Notes under the pieces: generated by a model
What the model saw: only the letters and a program-made list of their open reading frames with translations
What the model was told of the DNA's origin: nothing
The model's database searches: none
Shown: positions 44,530-53,293 of the stretch, piece by piece
Position numbering within the stretch: position 1 is the stretch's first letter
How the letters are laid out: every line of letters starts with the position of its first letter
Translations under genes and position numbers: made by a program
DNA from: an uncultured Alteromonadaceae bacterium
GTDB lineage: Bacteria > Pseudomonadota > Gammaproteobacteria > Enterobacterales > Alteromonadaceae
Length of the DNA stretch: 64,000 nt
Direction: 5' to 3'
NCBI GenBank assembly: GCA_947494925.1
Contig: CANLWS010000012.1
Coordinates: forward strand, 1-64,000

Positions 44530-46355
44530 TACTTCAAAGACCTGAGTATGGGGGATATATCACAAGGTATCGTCATCCGATATTGATCGGAAGAAAACAG
44601 ATTAGTGCCGTGCCACATAAAACTAGGAAATAACACACTCAGCCCTTCCTGAGGACAAATGCTTTTACCAATTTTCTCTCGTATTCCTAGTCCCAGCGAC
44701 GTTTCTCCAAACTTTATCCAGCCAGCTTGATTCGGATCAGCAGCTGAGATTTGTTTGGGGACGGTTATGTAGTTACAGCAGGATAACCAACCAAGAGGAT
44801 GCACGTGGTTCGTATGAAATCCCCCTTCCTTTAGCCTTACCGACCAGCTACCAGTTACTCTGAACTCTCTGCTATTTCGACTCAGAAAAGGGTGGCTTGG
44901 ATCGTCCGGTAACTGCTCAATGTAGCGTTGAATCCTCTCAAACAACACTCTTCTGAACTCCTGAATCACCTGCCTTGGATCGTTTAATAGGCGGCCTACG
45001 GTTTGAGTGCCCCCTTTTACGCTCTGATCAAGTGGTTGATTAACTGTTTTATGCATACTGTTTAGAGCGCTTCGCAATTCCGCCATAAACTGGGTTAAGT
45101 CTGAATAACCTGGCGGTACATCCAGGTATTCTGCGGAGACTAACTGTTGATAGTTATTCAACCATTCTTCTTTTGGGTCTCCAGTTAACCGCCAACATAC
45201 TCCCTGATAAGCCAGAATCTCCTGATTTAAAGGGGCTGCTTTCTGAGCGATGTTAAGATGTTGTAATGCCAGGGAGTAACTTTCCTGTTCTATATAGGAG
45301 TTTGCTACATCTATTTGATATCGACTATTGGTTGGTTGCTGCTGGACAGCTTGTTGCAAAAGAGACATCACCTCGTTAGTTTCACCATTTTTTTCCTTTA
45401 GTACTGCAAGTGCATGCAAAAACCTGTGCTCTCCATTAAATCGTTCGACTGCATGCTCCAGCGCCTGTATCGCTTTTTGATTCTGTTCCGCCATCATAAG
45501 CAGGGCAATATAGGAATAGTGTAAAACGATTGAATCCGGATAAGCCGACAAACTCGTATCGTAAACCTTCAGGAACTCATCTGTATGATCGTTTTCCCAA
45601 TATAGCTTACTCAAAGCTTCAAGTGCTGCAACGTAATCTGGCCTCAGCTCAATTGCTTGTTTCAAATTCCGAATAGCCATATCCATGTCATGGAGATCGT
45701 AGTAGACGCAACCTATATTAAAGAACAATTCAGGGTAACTGTGTCCCATGTTTAATAGTTTCTGAAATTCCTGCAGCGCTTTTTGAGGGTTTAGCATCAT
45801 CCGATATGTCGATGCTTTGTGATGCAATATGTTGTGGTCATTTGGCTGCATTGCTAAAGCTTGCTCAAAAGAGCTTAGCGCTTGCTCAAATTCCTCAATA
45901 TTCTGATATGCTGAGCCTTGAACTATGAGTAACTTAGGTGATTTCGCTCCTGCCGTAATGGCCCGGTTAATGATGTCGAGCGCCATATCAAAACTCTGAT
46001 ATTTGTTTAGCCATACCGCCCAGTTATACCAAGCTTCAGTATTGTTACCAGGTAAAGAAGTTGATTTTTCGAAGTAGGACGATGCTTCTGGCACTCGCCC
46101 CTGATTCATAAGCAAATTTGCAAGGTTAGATAATACTGCCGGCTGATTAGGTAAAAGTTGCAGGGAGCGGATAAAGCATTTTTCCGCATCAGCCAGTTGG
46201 CCTATATTCTTTAGAGCAAGGGCATTTATGTGAAAGGCATCAGCATTGTCCGGAGCAATTGATATGATTTGCTCACAAAGCGCAATCGCTATCTTAAGAT
46301 CTTGTTTCTGAAGTGCCGAAATCGCTGCCTGCAGTTGCCTGGTTACATCAGCCAT
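44529..46355 (-). CDS. TPR protein with C-terminal putative 2OG-Fe(II) oxygenase domain
   Basis: The first 400 residues are TPR units in series (ALALKNIGQLADAEKCFIRSL and others). The last 170 residues carry the Fe(II)/2OG pattern of the 2OG-FeII_Oxy_5 type: GGFHTNHVHPLGWLS near 510-523 with the proximal His residues, a distal His in FPSFMWHGT near 580 and an Arg in YRMTIPCDI for 2-oxoglutarate. Such domains often hydroxylate peptides or sugars. It is the first gene of a two-gene minus-strand operon with the TPR sulfotransferase. Confidence 0.83.
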   Translation of the reverse strand: MADVTRQLQAAISALQKQDLKIAIALCEQIISIAPDNADAFHINALALKNIGQLADAEKCFIRSLQLLPNQPAVLSNLANLLMNQGRVPEASSYFEKSTSLPGNNTEAWYNWAVWLNKYQSFDMALDIINRAITAGAKSPKLLIVQGSAYQNIEEFEQALSSFEQALAMQPNDHNILHHKASTYRMMLNPQKALQEFQKLLNMGHSYPELFFNIGCVYYDLHDMDMAIRNLKQAIELRPDYVAALEALSKLYWENDHTDEFLKVYDTSLSAYPDSIVLHYSYIALLMMAEQNQKAIQALEHAVERFNGEHRFLHALAVLKEKNGETNEVMSLLQQAVQQQPTNSRYQIDVANSYIEQESYSLALQHLNIAQKAAPLNQEILAYQGVCWRLTGDPKEEWLNNYQQLVSAEYLDVPPGYSDLTQFMAELRSALNSMHKTVNQPLDQSVKGGTQTVGRLLNDPRQVIQEFRRVLFERIQRYIEQLPDDPSHPFLSRNSREFRVTGSWSVRLKEGGFHTNHVHPLGWLSCCNYITVPKQISAADPNQAGWIKFGETSLGLGIREKIGKSICPQEGLSVLFPSFMWHGTNLFSSDQYRMTIPCDISPILRSLK

Positions 46356-46896
46356 TTTGATCCCTTATAGAACTCGAGTGCATAGAAGAATGTTTTTAAT
46401 GCTTATTAAGTATTGCCAATCAATTTATCACAGCCGCTTCACTGAAAATAATGAAAATTAACAGATATTGATAAAATTCCTGAGGTTGCGTAGATAGTAG
46501 TCATTTAGCGTGATTATTAACCTATCTGCTACTCGTCAGAGCAGTCAATTAATAATATTTATTCACCTTCTAAATTCTTTTTGCTAGTTTATATAGCGTA
46601 ACTGCAATTGGGCTTCTTATTTAGGAGGTTTACCGATTGTAACTACAACATCCCTTTAAGCCTTGCTAAATAAGGTTTTTGGATAAAAATTAACATATAG
46701 TGAATGGCCTCACGTTAGGGTTGTATCGTGCCGTTAGGGTGCAGAACAATGCGCAAGTTTAAGCGTGTGTGATTGTTGTGCATAAGCATTACCGAACCTT
46801 GACAATTTGATAACATCCATGTGACCATTCGGCGTTAGTGGCTTTGACCTAATTGGTTTCAAAGCTAAACTCCTATAACTATACAGTTTTATAGCC
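46356..46896. other. long intergenic region between divergent operons
   Basis: No gene is visible in this 540-base AT-rich stretch. It should hold the promoters of the TPR oxygenase operon (minus) and of the TonB2 operon (plus). TTGACC at 46844 with TAAACT at 46866, 16 bases apart, is a possible plus-strand promoter. Confidence 0.4.
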
Positions 46897-46926
46897 CCTC
46901 GCATGGGAACTAATCCCAGGGCGAGG
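46897..46926 (+). promoter_or_regulatory. stem-loop in the 5' leader of the TonB2 operon
   Basis: CCTCGC at 46897-46902 pairs with GCGAGG at 46921-46926, and inside it GGGA pairs with TCCC. The structure ends 30 bases before the first start codon and has no T-run, so a leader role such as stability or control is more likely than termination. Confidence 0.45.
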
Positions 46927-46955
46927 ATTCAAAACATAATAATTGGTTGGGAACT

Positions 46956-47726
46956 ATGTCCAAAATGAGCAAGAGAACCCTTATTGCTTCTGCCGTTGTT
47001 GGTGCCTTCGTACTGGGTAGTAGCGCTGTCTCTGCAGATCCTCTTAACAATCTTCACGCGGAAGAGGCCAAGATCCATAAATCTGCAGCTAAATCCCAAG
47101 AGAAAATCAATAACCTTTATGAGCAAGCTCAGGAATTACTCGGTGAATATCGCCAAGTAGTTGATGAAACTGAAAACTTGAAGGTTTATAACGATTATCT
47201 GGCGACACTGGTTGCTGACCAGCAACGTGGTATTGATTCTTTACAACGACAAATTGATGAAATTGAAGATACCAAACGCGGTATTGTTCCATTGATGTTC
47301 AGAATGATTGATAGTCTGGAACAATTTATCAAACTTGATGTACCTATCAACTACGAAGAGCGTATTGCTCGTGTTGAGCGTCTTCGTGACATTATGGGTA
47401 ATTCAAATGTGACAGTATCTGAACGATTCCGTCAGGTAGTTGAAGCTTATCAAATCGAAAATGAGTACGGTTCTAAAATCAGTGCTAATCAGGGAACGCT
47501 AGAATACGGCGGTACCGAAATCACTGTTGATTTCTTTAACCTAGGAAGAACAGCTGTTGTAGCAACTTCTTTGGATAATAAGAATGCATGGATTTGGAAC
47601 AATGACACTCGGGCTTGGGATGAACTAGGTGATGAGTACCTCGACTCAGTTGTTTCAGCCGTACGTATGGCACGTAAATTGTTGCCTATGGACCTAATCA
47701 AGCTACCTATTAAAGCTGCGGAGTAA
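46956..47726 (+). CDS. DUF3450 family periplasmic protein of the TonB2 system
   Basis: The 256-residue protein has a signal peptide (RTLIASAVVGAFVLGSSAVSAD) and then a long coiled coil (AEEAKIHKSAAKSQEKINNLYEQAQELLGEYRQV and on). The C-terminal part is compact, with GTEITVDFFNLGRTAVVATSLD, the DUF3450 hallmark. In Vibrio and Shewanella this gene heads the TonB2 cluster; its task is not settled. I use ATG 46956 with GGGA upstream; ATG 46965 also fits. Confidence 0.88.
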   Translation: MSKMSKRTLIASAVVGAFVLGSSAVSADPLNNLHAEEAKIHKSAAKSQEKINNLYEQAQELLGEYRQVVDETENLKVYNDYLATLVADQQRGIDSLQRQIDEIEDTKRGIVPLMFRMIDSLEQFIKLDVPINYEERIARVERLRDIMGNSNVTVSERFRQVVEAYQIENEYGSKISANQGTLEYGGTEITVDFFNLGRTAVVATSLDNKNAWIWNNDTRAWDELGDEYLDSVVSAVRMARKLLPMDLIKLPIKAAE

Positions 47727-47732
47727 TTGTCG

Positions 47733-49091
47733 ATGAATAAAATTATTAAATCCGTATTGACAGCTGGCTCTTTGGCTTTGATGGCTTCCACCGTTCAGGC
47801 TCAATCAGCTGCGACACTTGACCAATTATTGGACGACGTGAAGAAAAACCGTGTTTCCGAAGCACGCATTAATTCTCAGCGTGAAGCTGAATTCCAATCA
47901 GCACGTGCAGACAAGCAAGCATTGTTGCGCAAGGCTCAAGCAGATTTACGTGCAGAACGTGCTCGTGGTGACCGCTTGGCGAAAAGCTTTTCTGACAATG
48001 AAGTTACCTTGACTGAAAAGTCTGCCGAACTAGATCAAGCCACTGGTGATCTAGGTGAGATGTTTGGTGTTGTTCGCCAAGCAGCTGCGGAAGCTTATGG
48101 TCGAATCTCTACTTCAATCGTAAGCGCTGAATTTCCTGGCCGTGCTGCATTCCTGCAAAGAATGTCTGAAGAAGCCAAGGGTCTTCCAAACATCAAAGAA
48201 CTGGAAGATATGTGGTTTGCACTTCAAACTGAAATGACTGAGTCTGGAAAAGTATCTCGTTTCCAAACTGAAGTTGTTTTGCTTGACGGCGGTACTGCTC
48301 AGCAGAGCGTTGTTCGTGTAGGTACTTTCAACCTGGTAGGCGAACAAGGCTACCTTGAGTACGATACAAATAATGAACAGGTGCAACCATTAGGTCGTCA
48401 ACCAGATGCTTACCAGGCTGATTCAGCTACGAATCTTCTAGATTCTACTTCTGGTCTACAACCTTTTTATGTTGATCCCTCTCGTGGTGTAATCCTTGGT
48501 CTGTTGAAAGGCAAAGCAACCATGTCAGAGCGTTATCACGCTGGTGGTGTGGTAGGTTATGTCATTACAGCTATGTTGGCTTTAGGTCTACTGATCGGTC
48601 TATATAAAGTTGTTACTTTGACACTCGTTAGTGGCAAGATCCGTTCTCAGCTAAATAATACTGCTAACCCCTCTGATTCGAACCCTCTTGGTCGTATCCT
48701 TAAGGTTTACCATGACAACAAAACTGCTGATGCTGAAAATCTTGAACTCAAGTTGGATGAAGCAATTTTGCGTGAATTACCGCGTATAGAAAGCGGAATT
48801 AACATCATCAAAATCTTTGCTGCGATCGCACCGTTACTAGGTCTACTTGGTACAGTATTAGGTATGATTGCTACGTTCCAACAAATTACTTTGTTTGGTA
48901 CCGGCGACCCTCGTTTGATGGCAGGTAGTATCTCAATGGCCTTGGTAACTACGGCACAGGGTATTATTGCAGCATTACCTTTGATTCTGACGCACAGTAT
49001 TGTTGCTGGCCGCAGTAAATCAATCATTCACATTCTTGATGAGCAAACAGCGGGAATTGTGGCCTCTCACGCAGAGTCGGAGAACGCATAA
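47733..49091 (+). CDS. ttpC: TtpC-like MotA/TolQ/ExbB family protein with periplasmic N-terminal domain
   Basis: The 452-residue protein begins with a signal peptide (VLTAGSLALMASTVQAQ). It has a coiled-coil periplasmic region of some 230 residues, and then the three-helix ExbB core with APLLGLLGTVLGMIATFQQITLFGTGDPRLMAGSISMALVTTAQGI. This fusion matches TtpC, which in Vibrio is needed for TonB2-driven uptake. The start is ATG 47733, six bases after the previous stop. The next gene starts one base past its stop codon. Confidence 0.9.
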   Translation: MNKIIKSVLTAGSLALMASTVQAQSAATLDQLLDDVKKNRVSEARINSQREAEFQSARADKQALLRKAQADLRAERARGDRLAKSFSDNEVTLTEKSAELDQATGDLGEMFGVVRQAAAEAYGRISTSIVSAEFPGRAAFLQRMSEEAKGLPNIKELEDMWFALQTEMTESGKVSRFQTEVVLLDGGTAQQSVVRVGTFNLVGEQGYLEYDTNNEQVQPLGRQPDAYQADSATNLLDSTSGLQPFYVDPSRGVILGLLKGKATMSERYHAGGVVGYVITAMLALGLLIGLYKVVTLTLVSGKIRSQLNNTANPSDSNPLGRILKVYHDNKTADAENLELKLDEAILRELPRIESGINIIKIFAAIAPLLGLLGTVLGMIATFQQITLFGTGDPRLMAGSISMALVTTAQGIIAALPLILTHSIVAGRSKSIIHILDEQTAGIVASHAESENA

Positions 49092-49092
49092 T

Positions 49093-49617
49093 ATGCTATT
49101 CCTGATCGGATTATGGGAATCTGTCAGGGGTTTTATCGCTACCGGCGGTAACGTCTTGTACGTTGTCGCCTTCGCGCTCTTCCTCATGTGGGTATTAATG
49201 ATTGAGCGCTATTGGTTTCTTACTTCTACTTATCCTAAATTGCGTGACAAGATTATCAGCGAATGGGATGCACGAAGTGACACAACCTCATGGTATGCGC
49301 ATAGAATCCGTGATGCATGGATTTCACAAGCGTCGGACAAGTTAGGCGCCAGAATGTTATTAATCAAAACTCTGGTAGCCATGTGTCCACTTATAGGTCT
49401 TCTAGGGACTGTTACCGGCATGATCACTGTTTTCGAAACAATGGCTGAGCAAGGTACAGGTAACCCCCGTCTGATGGCTGGTGGTATATCAATGGCAACA
49501 ATTCCGACTATGGCTGGAATGGTTGCGGCTTTATCAGGTGTATTCTTTAGCTCCCGTTTGGAAGCAAAAGTCAAAATTGCACGTGAAAAGCTGGTTGACA
49601 GCTTGCCTCATCACTAG
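49093..49617 (+). CDS. exbB: ExbB-type biopolymer transport protein (TonB2 system)
   Basis: The 174-residue protein has three membrane helices, the first at about 15-33, and the proton-channel motif CPLIGLLGTVTGMITVFETMAEQGTGNPRLMAGGISMATIPTM, the ExbB/TolQ signature. It forms the proton-driven motor with ExbD. I use ATG 49093; an open frame from 49000 overlaps ttpC and is not needed. Short length is usual for ExbB2. Confidence 0.94.
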   Translation: MLFLIGLWESVRGFIATGGNVLYVVAFALFLMWVLMIERYWFLTSTYPKLRDKIISEWDARSDTTSWYAHRIRDAWISQASDKLGARMLLIKTLVAMCPLIGLLGTVTGMITVFETMAEQGTGNPRLMAGGISMATIPTMAGMVAALSGVFFSSRLEAKVKIAREKLVDSLPHH

Positions 49618-49629
49618 AGAGAGAAGTTT

Positions 49630-50031
49630 ATGGCTCGTAAAGTTCGCGAAGAAGGAGAAGAGGCATCGATTGATATGACACCCATGTTGGATATCGTATT
49701 TATCATGCTAATTTTCTTCATCGTAACCACCGTTTTCGTTAAAGAAGCGGGGATACAGGTGAACATGCCTGAAGCAGATCAGGCGATTAAACCCAAAAAT
49801 GCCAATATTTTTATTGCGATTACCGAAGACGGTGATGTCTGGATGGATAAACGAGAAATCAAAGTTGATGCGGTTCGTGCCAACATTGAACGTCTGATAG
49901 CTGAACAGCCGACAGACATCGTTATCATTCAAGCGGATGAAGAAGCCGAACACGGAGTCGTAATCAAAGTAATGGACCAAGTTAAACTGGCCGGGATTGA
50001 TAGGATCTCAGTCGCAGCGAAGGGAGCATAG
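49630..50031 (+). CDS. exbD: ExbD-type biopolymer transport protein (TonB2 system)
   Basis: The 133-residue protein has a short cytoplasmic N-terminus, one membrane helix with the proton-carrying Asp21 in MTPMLDIVFIMLIFFIVTT, and a periplasmic domain (VQADEEAEHGVVIKVMDQVK-type region). This is the standard ExbD layout. AGAGAGAAG precedes the ATG. It is 12 bases after exbB and two before tonB. Confidence 0.95.
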   Translation: MARKVREEGEEASIDMTPMLDIVFIMLIFFIVTTVFVKEAGIQVNMPEADQAIKPKNANIFIAITEDGDVWMDKREIKVDAVRANIERLIAEQPTDIVIIQADEEAEHGVVIKVMDQVKLAGIDRISVAAKGA

Positions 50032-50033
50032 GC

Positions 50034-50648
50034 ATGTTACGTTTAATAGTTTCTATACTCGTGGGCGCTGCGATAGCATTTGGTCTTTTTGTTGTGATGG
50101 CGAAGTTGATTGAAAACTCTTCACGTCCCGCAGAAGAAGTTCCACCATTGCCGGTTATTGATATCGTGATGGATGCACCGGATGACACCACACAAACTCG
50201 TGTGCGCGTGCCACCTCCGCCTCCACCTCCACCATCGCAACCACCTAAGATACAACCTGTGGAGCCTGATACTCAGGATGCAGACGCTAGCGGAGTAGCA
50301 TTTAATATGCCTTCAATTGATACTGGCGGAGCTCAGATTGATATTGGCGGTGTTGGCGCTATGCAGCGCGATGGTGAGGCACAACCTATTGTTAGGATTG
50401 AACCTAAATATCCTGTTCAGGCTGCCCGAGATGGCAAAGAGGGTTGGGTAAGGTTGTCTTTCACGATTAACGAAGTAGGCGGCGTCGAAGACGTAAAAGT
50501 TATCGAAGCTGATCCCAAACGTGTATTCGACCGAGAAGCCAGAAGGGCACTCCAGAAATGGAAGTACCGTCCTAAGATCGTGGATGGTAAACCTGAGAAG
50601 CAATTCGGTATGAAAGTACAGCTGGACTTTAAATTGGATCAAGGCTAA
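50034..50648 (+). CDS. tonB: TonB protein (TonB2 type)
   Basis: TonB carries energy from ExbBD to outer-membrane receptors. The 204-residue protein has an N-terminal membrane helix (LIVSILVGAAIAFGLFVVMAKL), a short Pro-rich run (RVPPPPPPPPSQPPK) and a C-terminal TonB domain with IVRIEPKYPVQAARDGKEGWVRLSF and ALQKWKYRPKI. Its short spacer is typical of TonB2, which may reach receptors differently from TonB1. Its TAATG overlap couples it to the TPR gene. Confidence 0.95.
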   Translation: MLRLIVSILVGAAIAFGLFVVMAKLIENSSRPAEEVPPLPVIDIVMDAPDDTTQTRVRVPPPPPPPPSQPPKIQPVEPDTQDADASGVAFNMPSIDTGGAQIDIGGVGAMQRDGEAQPIVRIEPKYPVQAARDGKEGWVRLSFTINEVGGVEDVKVIEADPKRVFDREARRALQKWKYRPKIVDGKPEKQFGMKVQLDFKLDQG

Positions 50649-51916
50649 TGAGTAAATTAATCAAAAAGGTATATACAGTAGCAGCAATTACCACTGCGTC
50701 TTTGTTGTCTACCCACGTATTCGCTCAATCGGCACCCGTAATTTGTCCTGGTTACAAAAAGAGCTCAACCAACATAGTTGGCGAGCGTGCGGGTAAGAAA
50801 ATTCAGAAAGCACTCGAATCGTATAATAATGATTTGGTTGATGAAGCTCTGGAGATTCTGTACGAGATTAATGCTAAAGATGGCTATGACAGGGCGTTTA
50901 CCGATAATTTCATTGGTAAAATGCTAGCCGGTAAAGATAACCAGGGCCCAAAGGCCTTGGAGTATCTTGAAGGGTCTGTCAAAAACAAAGAGCTGAACGA
51001 TAGTGAGCACGCGAACACTATGCGTCTGGTTGCCGATTTAAGCATGCAGGAGAAGAAATACGAAAATGCCATTAAGTGGTATAACAATTGGATGGAATTC
51101 ACCTGTAAGAAAGATGCGGACGTTTATACTCGTATTGCTCAGGCGTATTACGAAACCAAGCAACTGCCCAAGATGATTGAACCGGCAGACAAAGCTATTG
51201 CTTTGTATGAAAAACCAAATAAAAACCCCTACGTACTCAAATTGACGTCCTACTACGAACGTAAGATGTACAAAGAGACAGTTGACGTTTCAGAGGTTTT
51301 GGTGAAAACCTTTCCTGAAACTGGAGAATGGTGGGTTCGTTTAGGTTTCTTCTACATGTTGGTGGAAAATTACCCAAAAGCGTTGTCTACATTCGAAATC
51401 GCCTACAACCAAGGTTATTTATCTAAGAAGTCTGAAATCAAGGCGCTTGTTCAGCTTTACGCAACGAATGAGATCCCTTATAAAGCTGCGAAGATTCTTG
51501 ATAAGTACATGGGTACAGGTCTGATCGATAAAGATGAAAAGACCCTGGCTAACCTGGCGAATTCCTATCACCAGGCTCGCGAATATAAAACTGCTGCATC
51601 GTTCTACGAGCAAGCCGCAAAGCTTGCGAATGGCAAAGATGCTGCTGACTTATATCGTAAGCAAGGGATCTTGTTGTTATCCGCTGAAGACTATAAAGGT
51701 GCAGTAAAAGCACTTGAAACAGCCTTGGAACGCGGTGCTGATCAGCAAGGTCGCATTTATATCGCTTTAATGGAATCCAACATTTATCTGGGTAACTTCC
51801 GCACTGCGTATGCACATGCAGAAAAAGCCAAGAAATTTAAAAATGTAGCGCGTAATGCGCGTGCATGGGCTCCATACATTAAAGAGAAAGCCAAGAATCG
51901 TGGAATTAAAATCTAA
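50648..51916 (+). CDS. periplasmic TPR protein of the TonB2 system
   Basis: The 422-residue protein has a signal peptide (KVYTVAAITTASLLSTHVFAQ) and then TPR-like helices throughout (EALEILYEINAKDGYDRAF, WYNNWMEFTCKKDADVYTRIAQAYYETKQ). It ends the TonB2 operon, a place where Vibrio and Shewanella carry a comparable TPR gene. It may link the motor with the outer membrane or peptidoglycan; this is inference. Translation is coupled to tonB. Confidence 0.85.
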   Translation: MSKLIKKVYTVAAITTASLLSTHVFAQSAPVICPGYKKSSTNIVGERAGKKIQKALESYNNDLVDEALEILYEINAKDGYDRAFTDNFIGKMLAGKDNQGPKALEYLEGSVKNKELNDSEHANTMRLVADLSMQEKKYENAIKWYNNWMEFTCKKDADVYTRIAQAYYETKQLPKMIEPADKAIALYEKPNKNPYVLKLTSYYERKMYKETVDVSEVLVKTFPETGEWWVRLGFFYMLVENYPKALSTFEIAYNQGYLSKKSEIKALVQLYATNEIPYKAAKILDKYMGTGLIDKDEKTLANLANSYHQAREYKTAASFYEQAAKLANGKDAADLYRKQGILLLSAEDYKGAVKALETALERGADQQGRIYIALMESNIYLGNFRTAYAHAEKAKKFKNVARNARAWAPYIKEKAKNRGIKI

Positions 51917-51943
51917 GATTCTCTGACTTACTATGTTGAAGTC

Positions 51944-51970
51944 AAAAGCGCCTTAGGGCGCTTTTTTATT
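51944..51970 (+). terminator. terminator of the TonB2 operon
   Basis: AAAAGCGCC at 51944-51952 pairs with GGCGCTTTT at 51957-51965 around a four-base loop, followed by further Ts. Confidence 0.93.
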
Positions 51971-52095
51971 ACCTGGAAATTATTCTCCGATCTTTACTCG
52001 AACTAATATGTGATTCAGATTGGTATTAATCGTTTTAAGATGGTTTTCCCTTGGGGTAAACTGCATACCCAGATGTTTTAACAGACTTTATAAAT

Positions 52096-53283
52096 ATGCT
52101 TTCGGATGCGCGACAAAGACTTTCGTCGATTTTAAATCCCATTTCCTATGATCAGTTTTTTGAAGAATTTGTTGGGCAAAAGCCTTTAATTTCTTTAGGA
52201 GACGAATCCGGTTTGAGAGCCGCGTTAGCCGGTACTGATCCGAGGAATGGTCTGCTCGATGGTTTCGAAAAATATGCGCCAACTTTAACTTGTCATTCCC
52301 ATTCACCAAAAACTCCTCCGCCAGAAGCGAGACCTGTTGAAAGCCCGGAAGGTTTTTATTCGCTAATGCAGGAATACTTCCGCCTTGGTTATACGGTTCG
52401 TTTTCCTGAAGTTACGGATTTATCTGATGATCTATCTCTTTTCACCCGGTCGTTAGAAAAACTGTTACTGACGCCAGTTGGCGTGGTCGTTTTTTGGAGT
52501 GCCCCCGGCGCTGCAGCGCCGATCCATCACGATGAAGTAGATGTGATAGTCATCCAACTTGTGGGCACTAAAAAGTGGTTTATTTCCGAGCAGCCGCCAG
52601 CCTTTCCAAACAAATGGAAACAAGCTGGAGAGGGTCCACCAGCCATGACTCAGTATAAAACCGTTGATGTTGGTCCGGGTGATCTACTTTATTTGCCGAG
52701 GGGCACTGCTCACACAGTGCAGTCCACCAGTGAATCTATTCATTTGTCCATCGGTTTTGTACCAATTACCGTGAGAGATGCGCTGAATTCGGTCCTGGAT
52801 CACTATTCAGACTTAAATAGGCCGGTTCGCATGGATGTCGGGAATAGGGCAGACAGCATAGCTCAGGGGGCCGATTGGGAAACGGTGACAAAGCAGATAA
52901 AGGTTCATTTAAACCAATTACAATCCAGCTGCTCTCAAGAACAATTTATTAAGACGGCATTGCAGCGTCAAAAGACGCGTATGATTGTTGACCTGCCGAA
53001 ACTTAGACCGAACGGCGACCCTAATAACCTGTCTTTGCAAACTCTTGTTGAGCATAACCCACTAGCAATTGCCGACCTTATTGCTACGGAAAATATTGTT
53101 GACTTCAGCCAACCTGGAGAACAAATTCTGGTGCACCTTGGCGCAGAGGAGTGCATGCAGTTTATTTTGCTAAATAAGCAATTCAAAATAGCTGACATCC
53201 CAGGGGAAATTGCCGATGAGGTGAGAATTGCGCTTGTCAGCCGCTTGGTTGCAAGTGGCTTTTTGCAGCAAACCAAGCAATAG
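52096..53283 (+). CDS. JmjC / cupin-4 domain protein (2-oxoglutarate oxygenase fold)
   Basis: The 395-residue protein has the JmjC core: VGVVVFWSAPGAAAPIHHDEVDVIVIQLVGTKKW, giving the H-x-D iron pair, then DLLYLPRGTAHTVQS with the distal His. The C-terminal half is a dimerisation and winged-helix-like region as in ribosomal oxygenases such as RoxA (YcfD). It may hydroxylate a protein, possibly ribosomal, but it is diverged and the target is open. No ribosome site is seen before the ATG. It is convergent with tmcA, ten bases apart. Confidence 0.8.
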   Translation: MLSDARQRLSSILNPISYDQFFEEFVGQKPLISLGDESGLRAALAGTDPRNGLLDGFEKYAPTLTCHSHSPKTPPPEARPVESPEGFYSLMQEYFRLGYTVRFPEVTDLSDDLSLFTRSLEKLLLTPVGVVVFWSAPGAAAPIHHDEVDVIVIQLVGTKKWFISEQPPAFPNKWKQAGEGPPAMTQYKTVDVGPGDLLYLPRGTAHTVQSTSESIHLSIGFVPITVRDALNSVLDHYSDLNRPVRMDVGNRADSIAQGADWETVTKQIKVHLNQLQSSCSQEQFIKTALQRQKTRMIVDLPKLRPNGDPNNLSLQTLVEHNPLAIADLIATENIVDFSQPGEQILVHLGAEECMQFILLNKQFKIADIPGEIADEVRIALVSRLVASGFLQQTKQ

Positions 53284-53293
53284 TAGCAGCATT

